From NCBI GenBank assembly GCA_018340375.1, contig JAFFJZ010000001.1:11116001-11180000 (forward strand): a DNA stretch of 64,000 bases, written 5' to 3'. The position numbers and the translations under genes were made by a program. The stretch is from Gonatopus flavifemur. Taxonomy: Eukaryota; Arthropoda; Insecta; Hymenoptera; Dryinidae. Under the pieces are notes generated by a model. That model ran no database searches. It was not told the DNA's origin and saw nothing but the letters and a program-made list of their open reading frames with translations. Shown piece by piece: positions 1 through 12,400 of the stretch (the stretch's first letter is position 1; each line of letters begins with the position of its first letter).

Positions 1-780
1 GAGGAATCGAATTGGTAAATGAATAAATTTCTGTACCGATGGGTGAGAAGATTTTTCTTCCGAGATATCTGAACCAGTCCATGACGATGAGAGAGATATG
101 AAAAACCATCCATTGTCATGATAATCGTTTTTCAAGCGATCAACTGATTTACATACTCCTTAATATTTCAGAGAATTCTTCTCCAAAGGCATCATATTTG
201 GGATGTGAAATTGAATAGAGGATTGTATAAAAAAAATGCATATACGGGTAAAGTAATTTGGATAGCGTGCTTCTTGTCAGATTGATCATTGATATTCAGT
301 TTGAATTATCTTCGGTTATCATTATGGAATATCTCTGGAAAATACGGAGGAAATCGAATACTTTTTTTTTACAAATAACAATGATTATTCGTCACCCTAA
401 ATTGAGTATATTTGTTTTCGATTTGTTTAACCATCGGTGAGTAAGGGATGGGACTTCGAGTTATTGTTCTTTGGTATACACGAAAAAAAACTAAAAATAG
501 TTTTGCGGAATTGATAATAAAATATACATTAATTCGTAATGAATATCATAAAAATATGACCGACGATGTTGCTCAAGAATATTATACTGTCAAGATAATT
601 ATTAACAATTGAAATTGTCAATTTTGCGATATGATATAATTGTATGAAGACGACAACTATTACTTTTGATTGAAGAAAAGAATTTTTGATCCGAATTTGC
701 ACTGACAAATATTTTATATCGTTTGTTTTGATCGACTTTTGGAAGAAAGGCAATTTCCAGTTTCAATGTTGGAAAGTTGT
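1..780. other. No gene recognised
   Basis: AT-rich DNA with only short chance open frames. I see no conserved protein motif, RNA gene or clear terminal inverted repeat here. Confidence 0.5.
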
Positions 781-890
781 CTGAGCGAGATTTGAACCTG
801 GGTCCTGTGAGTGAGAGACGAAGCCTCTATCACATCAGCAGATCTCCGAGATAACAACAAAGAACTTAAATTGTCATTTATGGTCATCCT
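781..890 (-). repeat. tRNA-like repeat (SINE remnant), copy 1
   Basis: Read on the minus strand, an A-box-like stretch (about 835-850) is followed by a B-box-like GGTTCAAATC (about 787-798), the spacing of a tRNA-type internal promoter. The arms no longer fold into a good cloverleaf, so this is not a working tRNA. The same block, including flanking sequence upstream of the tRNA-like part, recurs at 19191-19300, also on the minus strand. Shared flanks point to a dispersed repeat, most simply a tRNA-derived SINE. No poly-A tail or target duplication was found. Confidence 0.45.
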
Positions 891-3800
891 CGACTTCATT
901 TGGGATTTACGATGGAAATATATTCAAAACAAACATAAAAATTGTGCAAATTAAATGAACGAATTAGGATTTCAATCACAAATATCTTTGCAGGAATGTA
1001 TAATTCTTGTCAAAACTTTTCATTCAACTCATGTAAGGTTTGTTGATCAATCAGAAAGTGGAATTGATTTTTGTGTTAGTGAATTAAAGAAAAACTTCAT
1101 CACTTGGATATTATTTCCAACCGCTTGCCGAAGTGAATACAAATTAATTTCTTTAATTACATTATTTCATATGTTCAAAATATATAGCTGTTTAAACGAT
1201 GAATGAATTTTGTTTCGATAATTTGTGTTGTCAAATCCAGTGATATTCATTATTCTCGCTGCTTGATATTGTTAATAATTTTTAACTCATTAAACCTTAT
1301 GTCTAAATCGAACTCTCTTTTTGCTGGAGGAAAGTGTGATTCGATCAAGGAAAAACTAAATTGAATCTGTAAATTCCAGTCCGTATTTGGTCGACAAATT
1401 TGCAGAGCTGGAATACTTGTGGAAATTTTATTCCAAATACTATTGTAAATCAACCGTTCTTCAGAATTGAAATAAAATAGTATTCCAAATAAGAAAAGAA
1501 ATTTCAGCAAATAAAATATTTAACTTTGATAGTAAGGAACATAAAATAAAATATTTTGATCTTATAATCCAAAGCAAAAGCATGAGATGAATACTTCATT
1601 CCCTGCCTATATTTATTTCACTGTGTTGATAAACATAAATGAATTGAGAAAGTATTGTTCACAAATAATATATCATATGATTCCTGATAATCGAAAATTC
1701 TATCTTTTGATAAAAGATTTTATGAAGAACTATATGGATTGTATATTTGTGATGAAAAGAAAAAATACTCCGCTAAACAGTCCAAACTTCAGCACTGACG
1801 TGTTTATTTTGAATAAAACACTGTTTGAAATACTATCTTCAATTATTTTTACAGTAAGTTGAATATTTTATTCCCAAAAGTATGATTTTTCAAACGAATG
1901 AAATATTTTATCCTGCAAAATTCACACATAACGTCAAATGAAATATTCATTTATTATTTCAGTTGGGAGATAGTACATATTTTACCTAGCTCTTCAAATT
2001 TGTTATCAATTGACGTAATCAGTTGATGTTGATGAGTGATAAATGTTCATGCTTTTATAATAAATACTTTACTTCAGTCATATACTTTTTTGAATCTTCT
2101 ATTTTCACATAAAAATTTGTTTTTGTAAAGTTTTCCTAGGAGAACAGTGCAGGGTGTAATTTAAAACGCTGTGTTTTATAATTAAAGGATTTTGTTCCTC
2201 GGTGTTCGTGTTGAATTTTCCACTCCAAGGAGATTAAATGCTCCAAGATTCTTTATTATTTCATTCATGACATCGAATAATACATTTGTGTAACATGGAG
2301 AAAAATATGGACTGAACATAAAGTCATTCTTGGAAGGATCTAAGGATATTAGATCTTTGTTATTCCATAATTATAGTGAGATTATTTATATTTTTGTGGA
2401 ATTTTGCTCAATAAGACTGAAGTATTGAGAGAAAATTATGATTTCTGAAAAGTAAATAATAAAATTAGAAAATTGTATATTTTTTTCAATCTTTTGTTTA
2501 ATCTTTTTTGATTTCTTACAAGTGAAATTCAACAAAAATCTCAACCATTTTATCTTTATTGAAAAAAAAACCACGGAATATTCTTAGATTTTCTTGAAAA
2601 TTACGACATTTTTCAACCGCATTTTTCCCCGTGAATGAGATAACATTTTTTTCTTCGCATGGAAGATTTTAGATTCGTAAGTGATGCATTATGCGCTGAA
2701 TTTGTAAATGCTCTCTCACATTGATGTGAGAGAAATTCAGAAGGACTCGGTGATGCGAGAAATAAATAAATGAATAAATACGTTATTTCGTTCAAAGACT
2801 TATTCATTGAACGTGAACAGGTTATTTTACGAAATCCTTGATTTCATGAGACTAAAATTAATGTTTTTTGTCACCGTTGTCGCAAAACAGTTATTTTTTG
2901 CGTTTGAATGGAAACTATATGATTCTTCTCTCTCGTATAATAATTTTTTGTCTTTCTTTGTAGACGATAAATATATTAGGTTTCGGAAGTTACGGTATCT
3001 CGAAGATCAAAGCAATTACCACGACTGATCAGACCATTCTGTTCGTCAGGACTAATCTGAGAGTGTTCTGAGAATTACTGTAATTGAGGATAATTGTTCT
3101 ATTCAAGACGTCGATGTTCTGGTTATGATGGAGGGTATTTTCGGGTAAGAAAACGTCGACAATTCAATTTATTTGGTTTAGAATTCCTCCAGTTCACAAT
3201 TGTAGTGTTTTTTTCCTCAATCCGCTTAGTTACTGAATTTTATGATAATTATTTATAACAACATCGTAGTTGGTTGAAGAGGTCAATTGAAAAGATAGAT
3301 TGATATTCTCATTATATTCCTTCATATTTGAATAATCTGTAGGGAAAAAAGATTCGCCTTGCGTCACGTTGCTGGGATCTTCTTCAAGCTCTACATTATA
3401 GAGAGATTATATGGATCATCAAAATTCGATTTTAAGTGTCGTGAGATATACAGGGTGCACGCGGAGTTTACCATTGTCAGCATTCGATTCCTGAAAAAAA
3501 TATTTGAAGAATTGGAAACGGTTATAAATAATATGAGAATTTTGAACACTTTATTGCTGGTTGCACAATAATTTGTTGTTCTTAAATTTGTCATCTTTGT
3601 ATTGCTCAGAATAAAATTACTGATTGAAATGATATTATGAGTTTGCTATTTCAGCTCATAAAAAAGATTATTGATTTGGCAAACCAATATCAAGCAGCGA
3701 CAACATTAAATATCTCTGAATAAACAAGACAAATGGTCGGAACGAAATTCATTCATTTTCAAAACATGTACGTATTTTGTAAATTTGTGAATATAAATTC

Positions 3801-3903
3801 GTTATATAACAATATCATAGTGCGCAATTGACAATTTCAATTGTTAATAATCTTGGCAGTATAATATTTTCACGATATTTTGATATATGTTATATAAACC
3901 ATA
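891..3903. other. No gene recognised; AAATATTT-rich patches
   Basis: The stretch holds short open frames without recognisable domains. Around 1500-1570 and 1860-1970 words of the type GAAATATTTTAT recur in both orientations, suggesting the decayed interior of a small inverted-repeat element, but I could not find its ends. Confidence 0.4.
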
Positions 3904-4179
3904 CCCCGGTGACAAAAATTTCTCTGCAAATCCCTGAAATTTTCACGGAATCTCACTAAAAAGCTCTGCAGGACTCTGAAAAAAATCTGAGACAATCTAA
4001 AAAGAACTTTAAAAACGTGTGAAAATTTTGTCAAATTTTGAAAAATCATCACTTATCGGGTAAGGTTTTTCAATAAAGATTTTTCTGAAAATTACTAAAA
4101 CTTTCTAAGAAATTATGAACACTTCTAAAATCATCTGAAAAACTTTTCAGTAATTTCCAATGAGATTTTCCCACCAGGA
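3904..4179. mobile_element. CCC...GGG-type element, TA flanks
   Basis: The left end reads CCCCGGTGACAAAAAT and the right end, reverse-complemented, reads TCCTGGTGGGAAAAT, an imperfect terminal inverted repeat. TA lies just outside both ends, if the last G of the right end has mutated to A. The interior is full of short words such as CTGAAAATTT in both orientations. There is no coding capacity. It fits the non-autonomous group with CCC...GGG ends described elsewhere in this window; the end assignment is moderately certain. Confidence 0.5.
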
Positions 4180-5018
4180 TATATATAAAATATGTATTAT
4201 AAATGGACGATTTCAACTAGGGCTCCAAGAATATTATCAGGGAATTGGGTTAAAACCTTTCAAAAATATAAAACTTCATTTTCACCAGAAAGTTTTCTTA
4301 GCAAAAGCGTCCTAACCTTACAAAAACATTTCTCCAGAATAAATTTCCATGAATAATATATACTTCGATGAACAATTAGATCATTCTAATTATTCATACC
4401 GTGTTCAGTTCGAGGCACGGATTACGACGAAGTCTATGGCAAATTTTCTTGAGATGAAAGAATATATGAATTTATTCTCATCAAGAATTAGACCTTATTT
4501 CCCAGCCCCAAGGTAAGTAATCGTGTTTATTTCATAACTGGTTGATGTACAATTTAGCTTCCAGCTAAAACCCGGTACGATTCGTCGAATCAGCAAATTT
4601 GGCAGAACTCCCATTATATTCTCGAGGTTTTCTGGAAGAAATGGCAAGCACATCACGTGTATTTTTCCGTGGTGTACATCTATTCGATAATGCAGAACTG
4701 TTCCTCATTCCTTCCTTCCTTCCTTCCGCCGAGGTACCCTGGGAACGATGATATACCTAACACATGCTCTCCTTAGCTCTGCTCCTTTCTCACCCCGCGG
4801 TCACCGCTTCGCATAGATCCTACACACAACGTGCCACAATATCATGTCGCACTCCCCTTTATACCACGATTTATTTCGTGCCTCTGCTAGCAACATCTTA
4901 CGAAACCAGATATCTCATAATTGTGTAGCGTGTTGAAGACTACACAGGGTGTCTTCAAATTTTGAGGAAAGCAAAATAATAATGTTCCATCGATAGCAGG
5001 CACAGTACCAAGTACATC
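4180..5018. other. No gene recognised; (TTCC)5 microsatellite
   Basis: Apart from five tandem TTCC units at 4708-4727 I see nothing interpretable. The patch around 4700-4860 is slightly richer in GC than its surroundings but has no convincing coding frame. Confidence 0.4.
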
Positions 5019-5675
5019 AAGGGGGGAAATACATGTAAACGTACCGTTCTTTGAGAATTTATTACGAAAAATTGGCCCAGGATTTATTAATGAAATAACG
5101 CACATTTTGAAATCTACGTTTCAAACTATCTTTATAATTTTGTTGAGATAAAAATATTTCCAAATGGCGGAGCTACAGCTCCTAGAGGTTGGTCCCTCGT
5201 TTTTGCGCCGTGCCCTACGGGCCTCAATTTTTTTCCAAAATCTGAAAACCAAAATTCTGTTGTTAGAATATGTGAGAACGCACAACTTGACGGAGTCGAA
5301 ACAATTGAAAATGAAAAATTGAAAATTCAGAAGCGTTTTAAAAAAAAACAAACTTTCGTTTTTAATCTAAAAATGTAAATAAATTTCATTTTCCGTTTTC
5401 CTCTCCGTCGAGTGGTGCGTTTTGGTATATTTTAACGATAGAATTTTCGTTTCTTGATTTTAGATAAAAATTGAGACCTGTAGGCTGCACGGCGCAAAAA
5501 CGAGGTACAAACTCGTAGCTTCGCTATTTTGAAATATTTTTGTCTCAAAAAAATTGTAAAGATAGTTTCGAATGTATATTTTAAGGTGTGCTCCATTTCA
5601 TTATTTTATCTTCAAACAATGAAATGTAATAAATTCTCAAAGAAAAGGTACATTGGCTTGTATTTTCCCCCTTAA
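5019..5675. mobile_element. Foldback element family E, copy 1
   Basis: The ends are AAGGGGGGAAATACATG on the left and CTTGTATTTTCCCCCTTAA on the right. The whole element folds on itself: a block containing TTTTTGCGCCGTGC near 5195-5215 is matched in inverse by one near 5490-5510, giving arms of roughly 300 bp. No open frame is convincing. A second copy lies at 39711-40303. In that copy both ends read TTAA next to the G or C run, while here the left side reads TCAA. A TTAA target would suggest a piggyBac-like mobiliser, but TTAA could equally be the end of the inverted repeat. Confidence 0.75.
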
Positions 5676-7636
5676 TCGATCGCATTAGAGATAATTACCT
5701 ATACTTTTTGTTGGTTTCTAGAATTCGCTGTTAAAATCTGGTTTGTTACTTTCTCTTAGCATGCAATATATATAAATTTTTGTATAAATAGTAATCTTCT
5801 ACTTTTCTCTCCACTGAGATAATCATATTGAATTTGGGATTTAATCGAAATTCTTTTGAAATTCTGACTGCAGAATATCATTTCTTTCGATTGCTCATGG
5901 ATAAAAAACTCACGTAGCGATATAGAGAAGACATATAAATTTATTTATCCTCTTTTGGAAAAAGAAAAGAATAATTCAATGAAATTGAAGGCAAAATTGG
6001 CCTTTTGAGGCCCATGGCAAAGGTTTGCTACGTTCTTTTACCAGCAACTAAGCATCAAATGCAGAGGCAGACTTTGGTTTTTGCCGCTCCTGCGCCAACT
6101 AGCTCGCCGCCCCTTATATGGCAGCAACAATTAATTTTTCACGGAAATGTTCATCACCAAAAAATGTTGTTTCATTGCTTAGAATTTATTATTCTCCTGA
6201 AAATTATTTTTAAATTATTAAAATGATTAAAAAACATTTTTATCGACCCGGTTGCCGCCCTTTCACGGTCTACCGCCCCTGCGCCATAACGCCGTTGGCA
6301 CAGGCCATAGTCCGCTCCTGATTAAATGAAGATTTTTAATATGCAGTGATGGCAGACATCGCCAAGATTAGATTTTGAATATTTGGTTGAATCTGGAAAA
6401 GATTCCTGAAAATTAAGCAAAGAATTACAAACATAATAACCTAAAAATGTCAATAATTTCTACAAATTATTTTCTCATGTTTAGATGTTACTTTGGAATT
6501 TCAATGTATATTCACTGTCGAACCTTAGAAATATGCTCCATCGTTGCATATTAAAAAATTTTATTTATCGCTTGATTGTTGGAAAAGTATGTAGCAAAGT
6601 TTAGCCCGTTTTTTAGAGCTCCATGGCCGTTAACGTATCCAAATTTTTGGATTATTCATATTTCAATAAAACATTTCTCTCGGTGTGAGGAAATATCAAT
6701 TTTTTTGGTTCTTTTTAGATTGATTTCAAGTTCATATCCGGTCAATAAGGGTTCATTGAACGTTTTTCAGAACTTTGTGTCCTTTCAGGGTTGATATTGA
6801 TTCCACTTTATACTCAGAGAATGTGGGAAACCCTATCCATAATGTTCGATAAAATTTTTTATTAGATTTCGGTTCGGTTCTGTTTCATTCCAGACATAAT
6901 AGGTTCTATCGTATTTTTTCGGTCGTGCACATCAATTCCAGCATTCCAAATAGGTACAAACCAGATAATACCGGATAAAACTAGTCAAATTCTGGTTAGA
7001 ATTTTGTACGGATCTGTCGAGTATTTTGAATAGGGAAGGATTAACCAAGTCAATTCTAATTGTATCGTTCTAATCGAACTAATGTATTCACCAAATTTGT
7101 TTTTGTAGGAAGTATTTTACAATCCACCGCAGAACGAATTTGTGTGTTTTTGTTTTTGATTTTGTTCGATCCTTGATTCTCAAGAGAAATTATTTTCAAA
7201 GAAAATATATTTCCAAATCAAATCACGAAAGATACGAACATTCGAGTATATACAGAAACTTGTTATTCCGGTTTTAACCTAGTTTTTTTGAATAATCAAA
7301 GTGCTGAGTTTTTTTTAAGACATCCAGGATACGATAGAAAAAGGGAAATGATCGACTTTCTTTGATAAAAGCTCGCGTTTTCTGAGAGAATTTCCTAGCT
7401 TCTCAATACAAAATTAGGATATGACATACTGGATCTTGGAGCGAACCGCATAAATTTCTCATGAATAGACATAATTTTGACTCATCCATGGTGGAAAAGA
7501 CCCCGTAAATCCTAACATTAATATCTTTGAGGTTTAAAATAATTGAAATTCAATACGAAAATATGTGTGAGATTATGAAATCCCCTTATTTTTTTCAACA
7601 CTGGATCATTCAAAGATTCAAAGGGACTTGAATCAT
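5676..7636. other. No gene recognised
   Basis: Mostly featureless AT-rich DNA. A patch at about 5995-6320 is richer in GC and carries GCCGCCC and GCGCC words, likely a decayed small element. Around 6945-7040 there is sequence resembling the ends of the element at 63650-63897 (TTCCAAATAG and GAATAGGG), perhaps a partial relative. Confidence 0.35.
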
Positions 7637-8275
7637 CCCAGTAAACACACGCACGTTTTAAAAACGTCACAAACAGTCAATAACCACACGTTGTGAAGTA
7701 GTCACATTCTTGCGTTGATTCAACGTAAAAATGTCGCGGCAGATCACGTGTTTTTCAACCATAAAATAACGTCATATCAACGGTTTGAACATCGTTTAAA
7801 AGACGTCAAATATTGACGTGTCCTAATCATGGTTTTAAAACGTGAATTGAATCCAACAAATTATTTTGACAACTCTCCATTCAATATCGAGAACAATAGT
7901 ATTTCTGAGTATCACAGAATTTGGAAAGTATGCCATAATATTTACCATCTTGCTTTTTGTTGAAATTTTAACCATTGTTCGGTTTCGTTCGACATTTTCA
8001 GCAGAATATCTTCAATTGAAGTTCAAACACAAGGTATTATAAACACATTTTAAACGCGTGATTCGAACCCGTTCAAAACACGTTTTTTTTAGGACGTCGT
8101 TTGATGGTTATTTTTGAATATTAGTTTAAATTACACGTCAACAAAACGTAATTCCTGGTCGTCTATTTCCCTATCAAATTTCAACTGAAAATCAACGTTA
8201 TGAAATCAACGACTGACGTCCGTTTGACAGTCTAACGTTCTTTCAACGTTGAAATAACGTGTGTTGTTTATTGGG
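7637..8275. mobile_element. CCC...GGG element with iterated ACGT words
   Basis: The left end CCCAGTAAACACACGCACGT mirrors the right end ACGTGTGTTGTTTATTGGG. AT directly abuts both ends, a 2-bp target duplication. Between the ends, words of the type AACGTT, GACGTC and ACGTC recur many times in both orientations. There is no coding frame, so it must depend on a transposase supplied elsewhere. Boundaries are well defined by the inverted ends plus the AT flanks. Confidence 0.8.
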
Positions 8276-8559
8276 ATGCACTTAAATCTCATTATATCCA
8301 AACTCAAATAACTTTTTCATTGATATGGTTTCCAGAGCGTTGTACTTGGAATCCATTCAATGGCCCCTTGGAATCGATTTTCAAATATCTCATGTCTTCT
8401 CAGGAAATAAAGGTTCACTTTTGCAGTTTAACAGTGTGGTAAGAACCCATCGTTCAGAATTAATGAATCAGCAGCAGTACTCAGGTCCCTTTATAATCCT
8501 GGAATCAATTATTTTCTAAAGCATGCAATGTAAAAAGAAGCGACATCTTGTGATCGATG

Positions 8560-8844
8560 AGAGAAGGTGTCTATTAATATTTAAAAAGAATTTATCAACG
8601 TTTAGAAAAATGACTATCAATTTAGGGAAAAAGAGGATCGCTGGAAAATATTCGTAGTGAGTCTACCAAAAATTCGTAGTCAAAATATTATCAGTTGATA
8701 GTTTCATTGGTATTTTTCACAGTGAAACTATCAACATCGACTACGAATTTTTAGTAGACTCACTGCAAATATTTTTCAGCGATCCTCGTTTTCCCTAAAT
8801 TGACAGTCATTTTTCTGAATAATAATAGACCCGGTCTTTCCGTG
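8560..8844. mobile_element. Hairpin element family H, copy 1
   Basis: This is a long near-perfect palindrome with arms of about 130 bp around a short loop near 8700-8726. The right end reads CTTTCCGTG followed by TA. The left end is decayed. Motifs such as GTAGTGAGTCTACC and its complement GTAGACTCACTGC mark the arms. A second copy lies at 47376-47654. It carries no protein. If transcribed it would form a long double-stranded stem. Confidence 0.75.
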
Positions 8845-9415
8845 TATGGTATTGTTATTCTTGAAAATAATCACAATCTTTGATACAGTTAGTCCTATGA
8901 AAACGGATGAAAATAAACAAAAATTCATTCCGCAGTTCACGAGATGGCACTTTTGATGATCCATGAGTTAGAATGAAAATAATGGATTCAAGAATTATAA
9001 AAGGGCTTGAATGACTATCGGTTACTCAATTTTAAATGCTGGGTTCTTATCACAGTTCTGAACTACTAAATCGAACATTTGTTCTTTGATAATTGTTTGA
9101 TATCGTTTGATACACATTCTATTTCCCTAGAAATCGTTAACCATCAACATGCGCGTTTTTTGGAATGATTATTCATTACCAAATACTCGAAATTCATATT
9201 CCCATAGAGAGAATTTGAGAGATGAGATAATCGATAGGATTCAATGACCTTCTACATATTTTCCTATTAAATTTCAAACTTTTGATTTTGACGAAGGTAA
9301 TAAAAGAAGTGATGGGGTAACTGACAAAATCACATCTCATTTCCTATTTTCTTCTAATAGAATTTAAAGGTTCTACTCCACTAAGAATAGTCCGGATCTG
9401 ATAGATTTGGTTCCT

Positions 9416-9710
9416 CCACTGAGAACCCAATTTCTTGAGTTGAAAGAAAATTTTCTTCGCCTTCATTCTAATAAATCTTCTTCCCAATGGAAAAAAAAAT
9501 CGGTTGAATGGAAGAAGTTTTCATCAAATTGAAATGAAAAATTCTCAAATTTAAAGAGAAATATATTCTTTCTTGAATTCGAAGAATGTGATTTGAATTC
9601 AATGAAAAATTTTTCCATCGAAATGAATTACTATTTCCATTGGAAAAAAGATTTATCAGAATGAGGGTAAAGAAATTTCCTTCGAGTCTAAGAAATTGGG
9701 TTCTCTGGGG
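9416..9710. mobile_element. Small inverted-repeat element, GAA/TTC words
   Basis: The left arm beginning near CCACTGAGAACCCAATTTC matches, over about 75 bp, the reverse complement of the right arm ending GAAATTGGGTTCTCTGGGG. The interior consists of repeated GAA- and TTC-rich words and CCATTGGAAA motifs. I could not identify a target duplication. It has no coding frame. Confidence 0.65.
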
Positions 9711-9850
9711 AATATGTTTTCACCAATATTCTATCACTATTTGGATCGTTATGCATCAACTAGTGAATAAATATTCTTGAATATTCTGGTCGGATTGGAA
9801 ATGTTCAAGGACTTTGATTGGGAATAAAAACAACCTCAGTGTGTAAGAAT

Positions 9851-9933
9851 TTTGGTCCCACTCTGGCCCAGTCTCGGGCCCATATTGGCAGGATGGGGCC
9901 CATGCTGGCCCGGGGTGGGCCCCATGGTATATA
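9851..9933. repeat. GC-rich GGCCCA-word palindrome
   Basis: In otherwise AT-rich surroundings, TGGGCC and GGCCCA words recur on both strands. The left side CCCACTCTGGCCCAG pairs with the right side CTGGCCCGGGGTGGG. It looks like a very short member of the CCC...GGG group, but the flanking dinucleotides do not match (GT and CC), so mobility is only inferred. Confidence 0.5.
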
Positions 9934-9944
9934 CATGCTAGGGA

Positions 9945-12150
9945 ATATACAACCTCTTTAAATGAACTTTAATCAGAAATTCCCTATTTATGAGAGGATC
10001 GTATAGAATATTTCAATTAGGGTTTTTAGAGAATCCAGGAAAATTGATGGTCATACGGTTAAACACTGATTTCTTGAATTTTAGTGCATGCACGGGAATG
10101 TATATTTGAATGAATTGTAGGAAGAGGAAGAATGCTTTTCGCACTTCTTCATTTTCTCACAAGACTTCAGTATCTTCTGTAAGACTAGTCTTCAAGTTTT
10201 AAAGGGAAAAATAGAGAAGAGCAAAAGAAAAGAATTATGAATGATAAAGGAGCGTCAGGGCGTAAGAATATTTCTTCAAGTCCACTTGTATTTATAGGGT
10301 AAGAGCATGAGCTAGTGGAACTTATTTCTCCCTCTTTTTTCTGTACAAAGTCTGCGTTCTTTCACTTTTATATTTTGAAAGATAAAACCTATTTGAATTT
10401 GACGGATAACATATTCCTTGAAATTCAAACTCCCCAGATTGATCTTCCAATCAAATTGATACTTCTCTTGAATATGAATGAATATTTTCTACCTTGGCAA
10501 TTTTCAGAATGACCGATTTTTGATAAAAAATTTATAGTCTTTCAGAAGAAATTGGCCACCATATGGTAACCAAACAATGTGGTCTATTTTTGGAGTAAAA
10601 AAACCATTAAAAATCTGAAAAATTATTACGACATAACCAAAAGAATCACCAAATTAAGATTGGTTGGATTTTGATTAATTTTCGTTCAAAAAAGTGTTTC
10701 CAACGAGTATCAACTCATCAACCCCAACATGTTTTTTTTTAATCAAAATGTAACCAATGTATGCACAGTAAGAATTTTGTACACAATCAATTTCCGAAAA
10801 AGTTATGTACAAAACTCTATATGAAAAAGAAAACATTGAAGTGAATTTTATTTTTACATTCGATTTCAGCAGATTGTAATCAAAGAAAAAAAATGAGAAA
10901 TTAAGAAAAAGGAAAAAATAGATTCTTCGTCAATCTATACTGCAAATTTACAAAGCAAAAATATAATTCATTTCGAAGAAGTTTTAACAGGGAATAAAAG
11001 CTATCGAAGATGCTTTGAGGTTGAGCTGCGCTGTGAAAAATGGTCTGACATTCGCCACATCGGATGATCGAGAAAATTTTAAATCTGTCTATCAAAGATT
11101 TGTCTCAATGACGAATTCATAAAATTTATTGTAAAACGTATTCAAGTCGATATAAAGAATTTTATAGAATTCCACATGAGAAGCCAGAGAAAATTTTGAA
11201 AATCATTGCGATGAATTTGTATAAAGTTTTGGAAGCAATTTTTCTACAGTGATATCGATGTGAGTGTAGAAAATAATACATGAAATACATGAAAACTTTT
11301 ACACAAAAGTGTTCATGAGAAATTTCCAGTCGAGTGAAAAAGTTGAAGACGTATCCTGAACAAGAGTTATAGAATGGAAAAATTGTGAGTCGCCTAGCTC
11401 CGTTTATCGGTGAAGTTCAAATCGTTTATTGAAACGAAATCAGAAATAAAAATAGGAAAATAGGTCGTTTCACAAATTCCATTCTAGTGAAATTGTAGTT
11501 TTCGGATAAAACACGTTACTCGGCAACCGATTCCTCAATATTAGATCATCGGTTCGTTTCATTTTTCCTAGATATATCGAAAACTGACAAGAAAATCTGT
11601 TGAAGCTGATCTTGGAAGGACTCTAACGTTATCAGAAATTCATGATAATTAGTTGATAGCGATGCAATTGTTTCAAAGAGAATACCGCAGAAGTCGTCGA
11701 GAGTTCTGTACAATGAGACTTTAACTTTTCAATCGACAGACAGAAGTTTGACTGCGAAGATTCTTCTTACTCCACAGTGGAATGATGAGATTCTATTGAA
11801 GAAATTTCAAATCTACTTACAAGGGAATGGCATAAAATACTTAAATCCCAGTTATGACGCTTTGAAACCTTTGTCAAGGGAGTCTTATGTATGATAAACA
11901 TTTATATCCATTCAAATATTACTTCAAAGTCGACAGTATATTAATTAGTTGATCGAATCAAAAGGTATTCTTCATATTTTGAAATGAAGAAATATTGATC
12001 AATCCGTTTGAATGGTCATCGAAATAATACAATATGCATGGAATTGCAGAAATATTCCTTTGTTGCTATTGAAAATTCATTCCTTTTCCAAGGTGTAATT
12101 AATACTGAAATATAAAAATGGATTTCAGAATAGAAACAGAACTTATTCAG
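9945..12150. other. No gene recognised
   Basis: AT-rich sequence with short chance open frames. Around 10540-10700 GGTTACC-like and ACCAAA words recur, possibly another decayed word-type element with unresolved ends. I see nothing else. Confidence 0.35.
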
Positions 12151-12400
12151 GAAGAAACAACAATTTACTGTGACAGCGAAATCTGATTTTACTAGCTACC
12201 TTTTTCTTTGATAGCAATGTTTTCTTAGCTTCGGCAGCAAAAAATGTCAACTCCTCCAGCGGGATGTGTTTGAGATTTTTGGTTTATCATGTTGATCTCT
12301 GATCAACCTAGTCAGCTGAGGCAGCGAATTATCAGTTAGATTAGCAAAAAGATGTACTGCGTCGGCAAATGTTTTTTCTCCGTGTTTTGAAACTGGGGGT
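12150..12400. repeat. AGCAAA-word element, degraded
   Basis: Words such as CAGCAAAAAATG, CAGCGAA and GGCAAATG recur in both orientations, and the right side ends TTTTTTCTCCGTG. This matches in style the better-preserved element at 41854-42125. The left end is not resolved. Confidence 0.45.
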
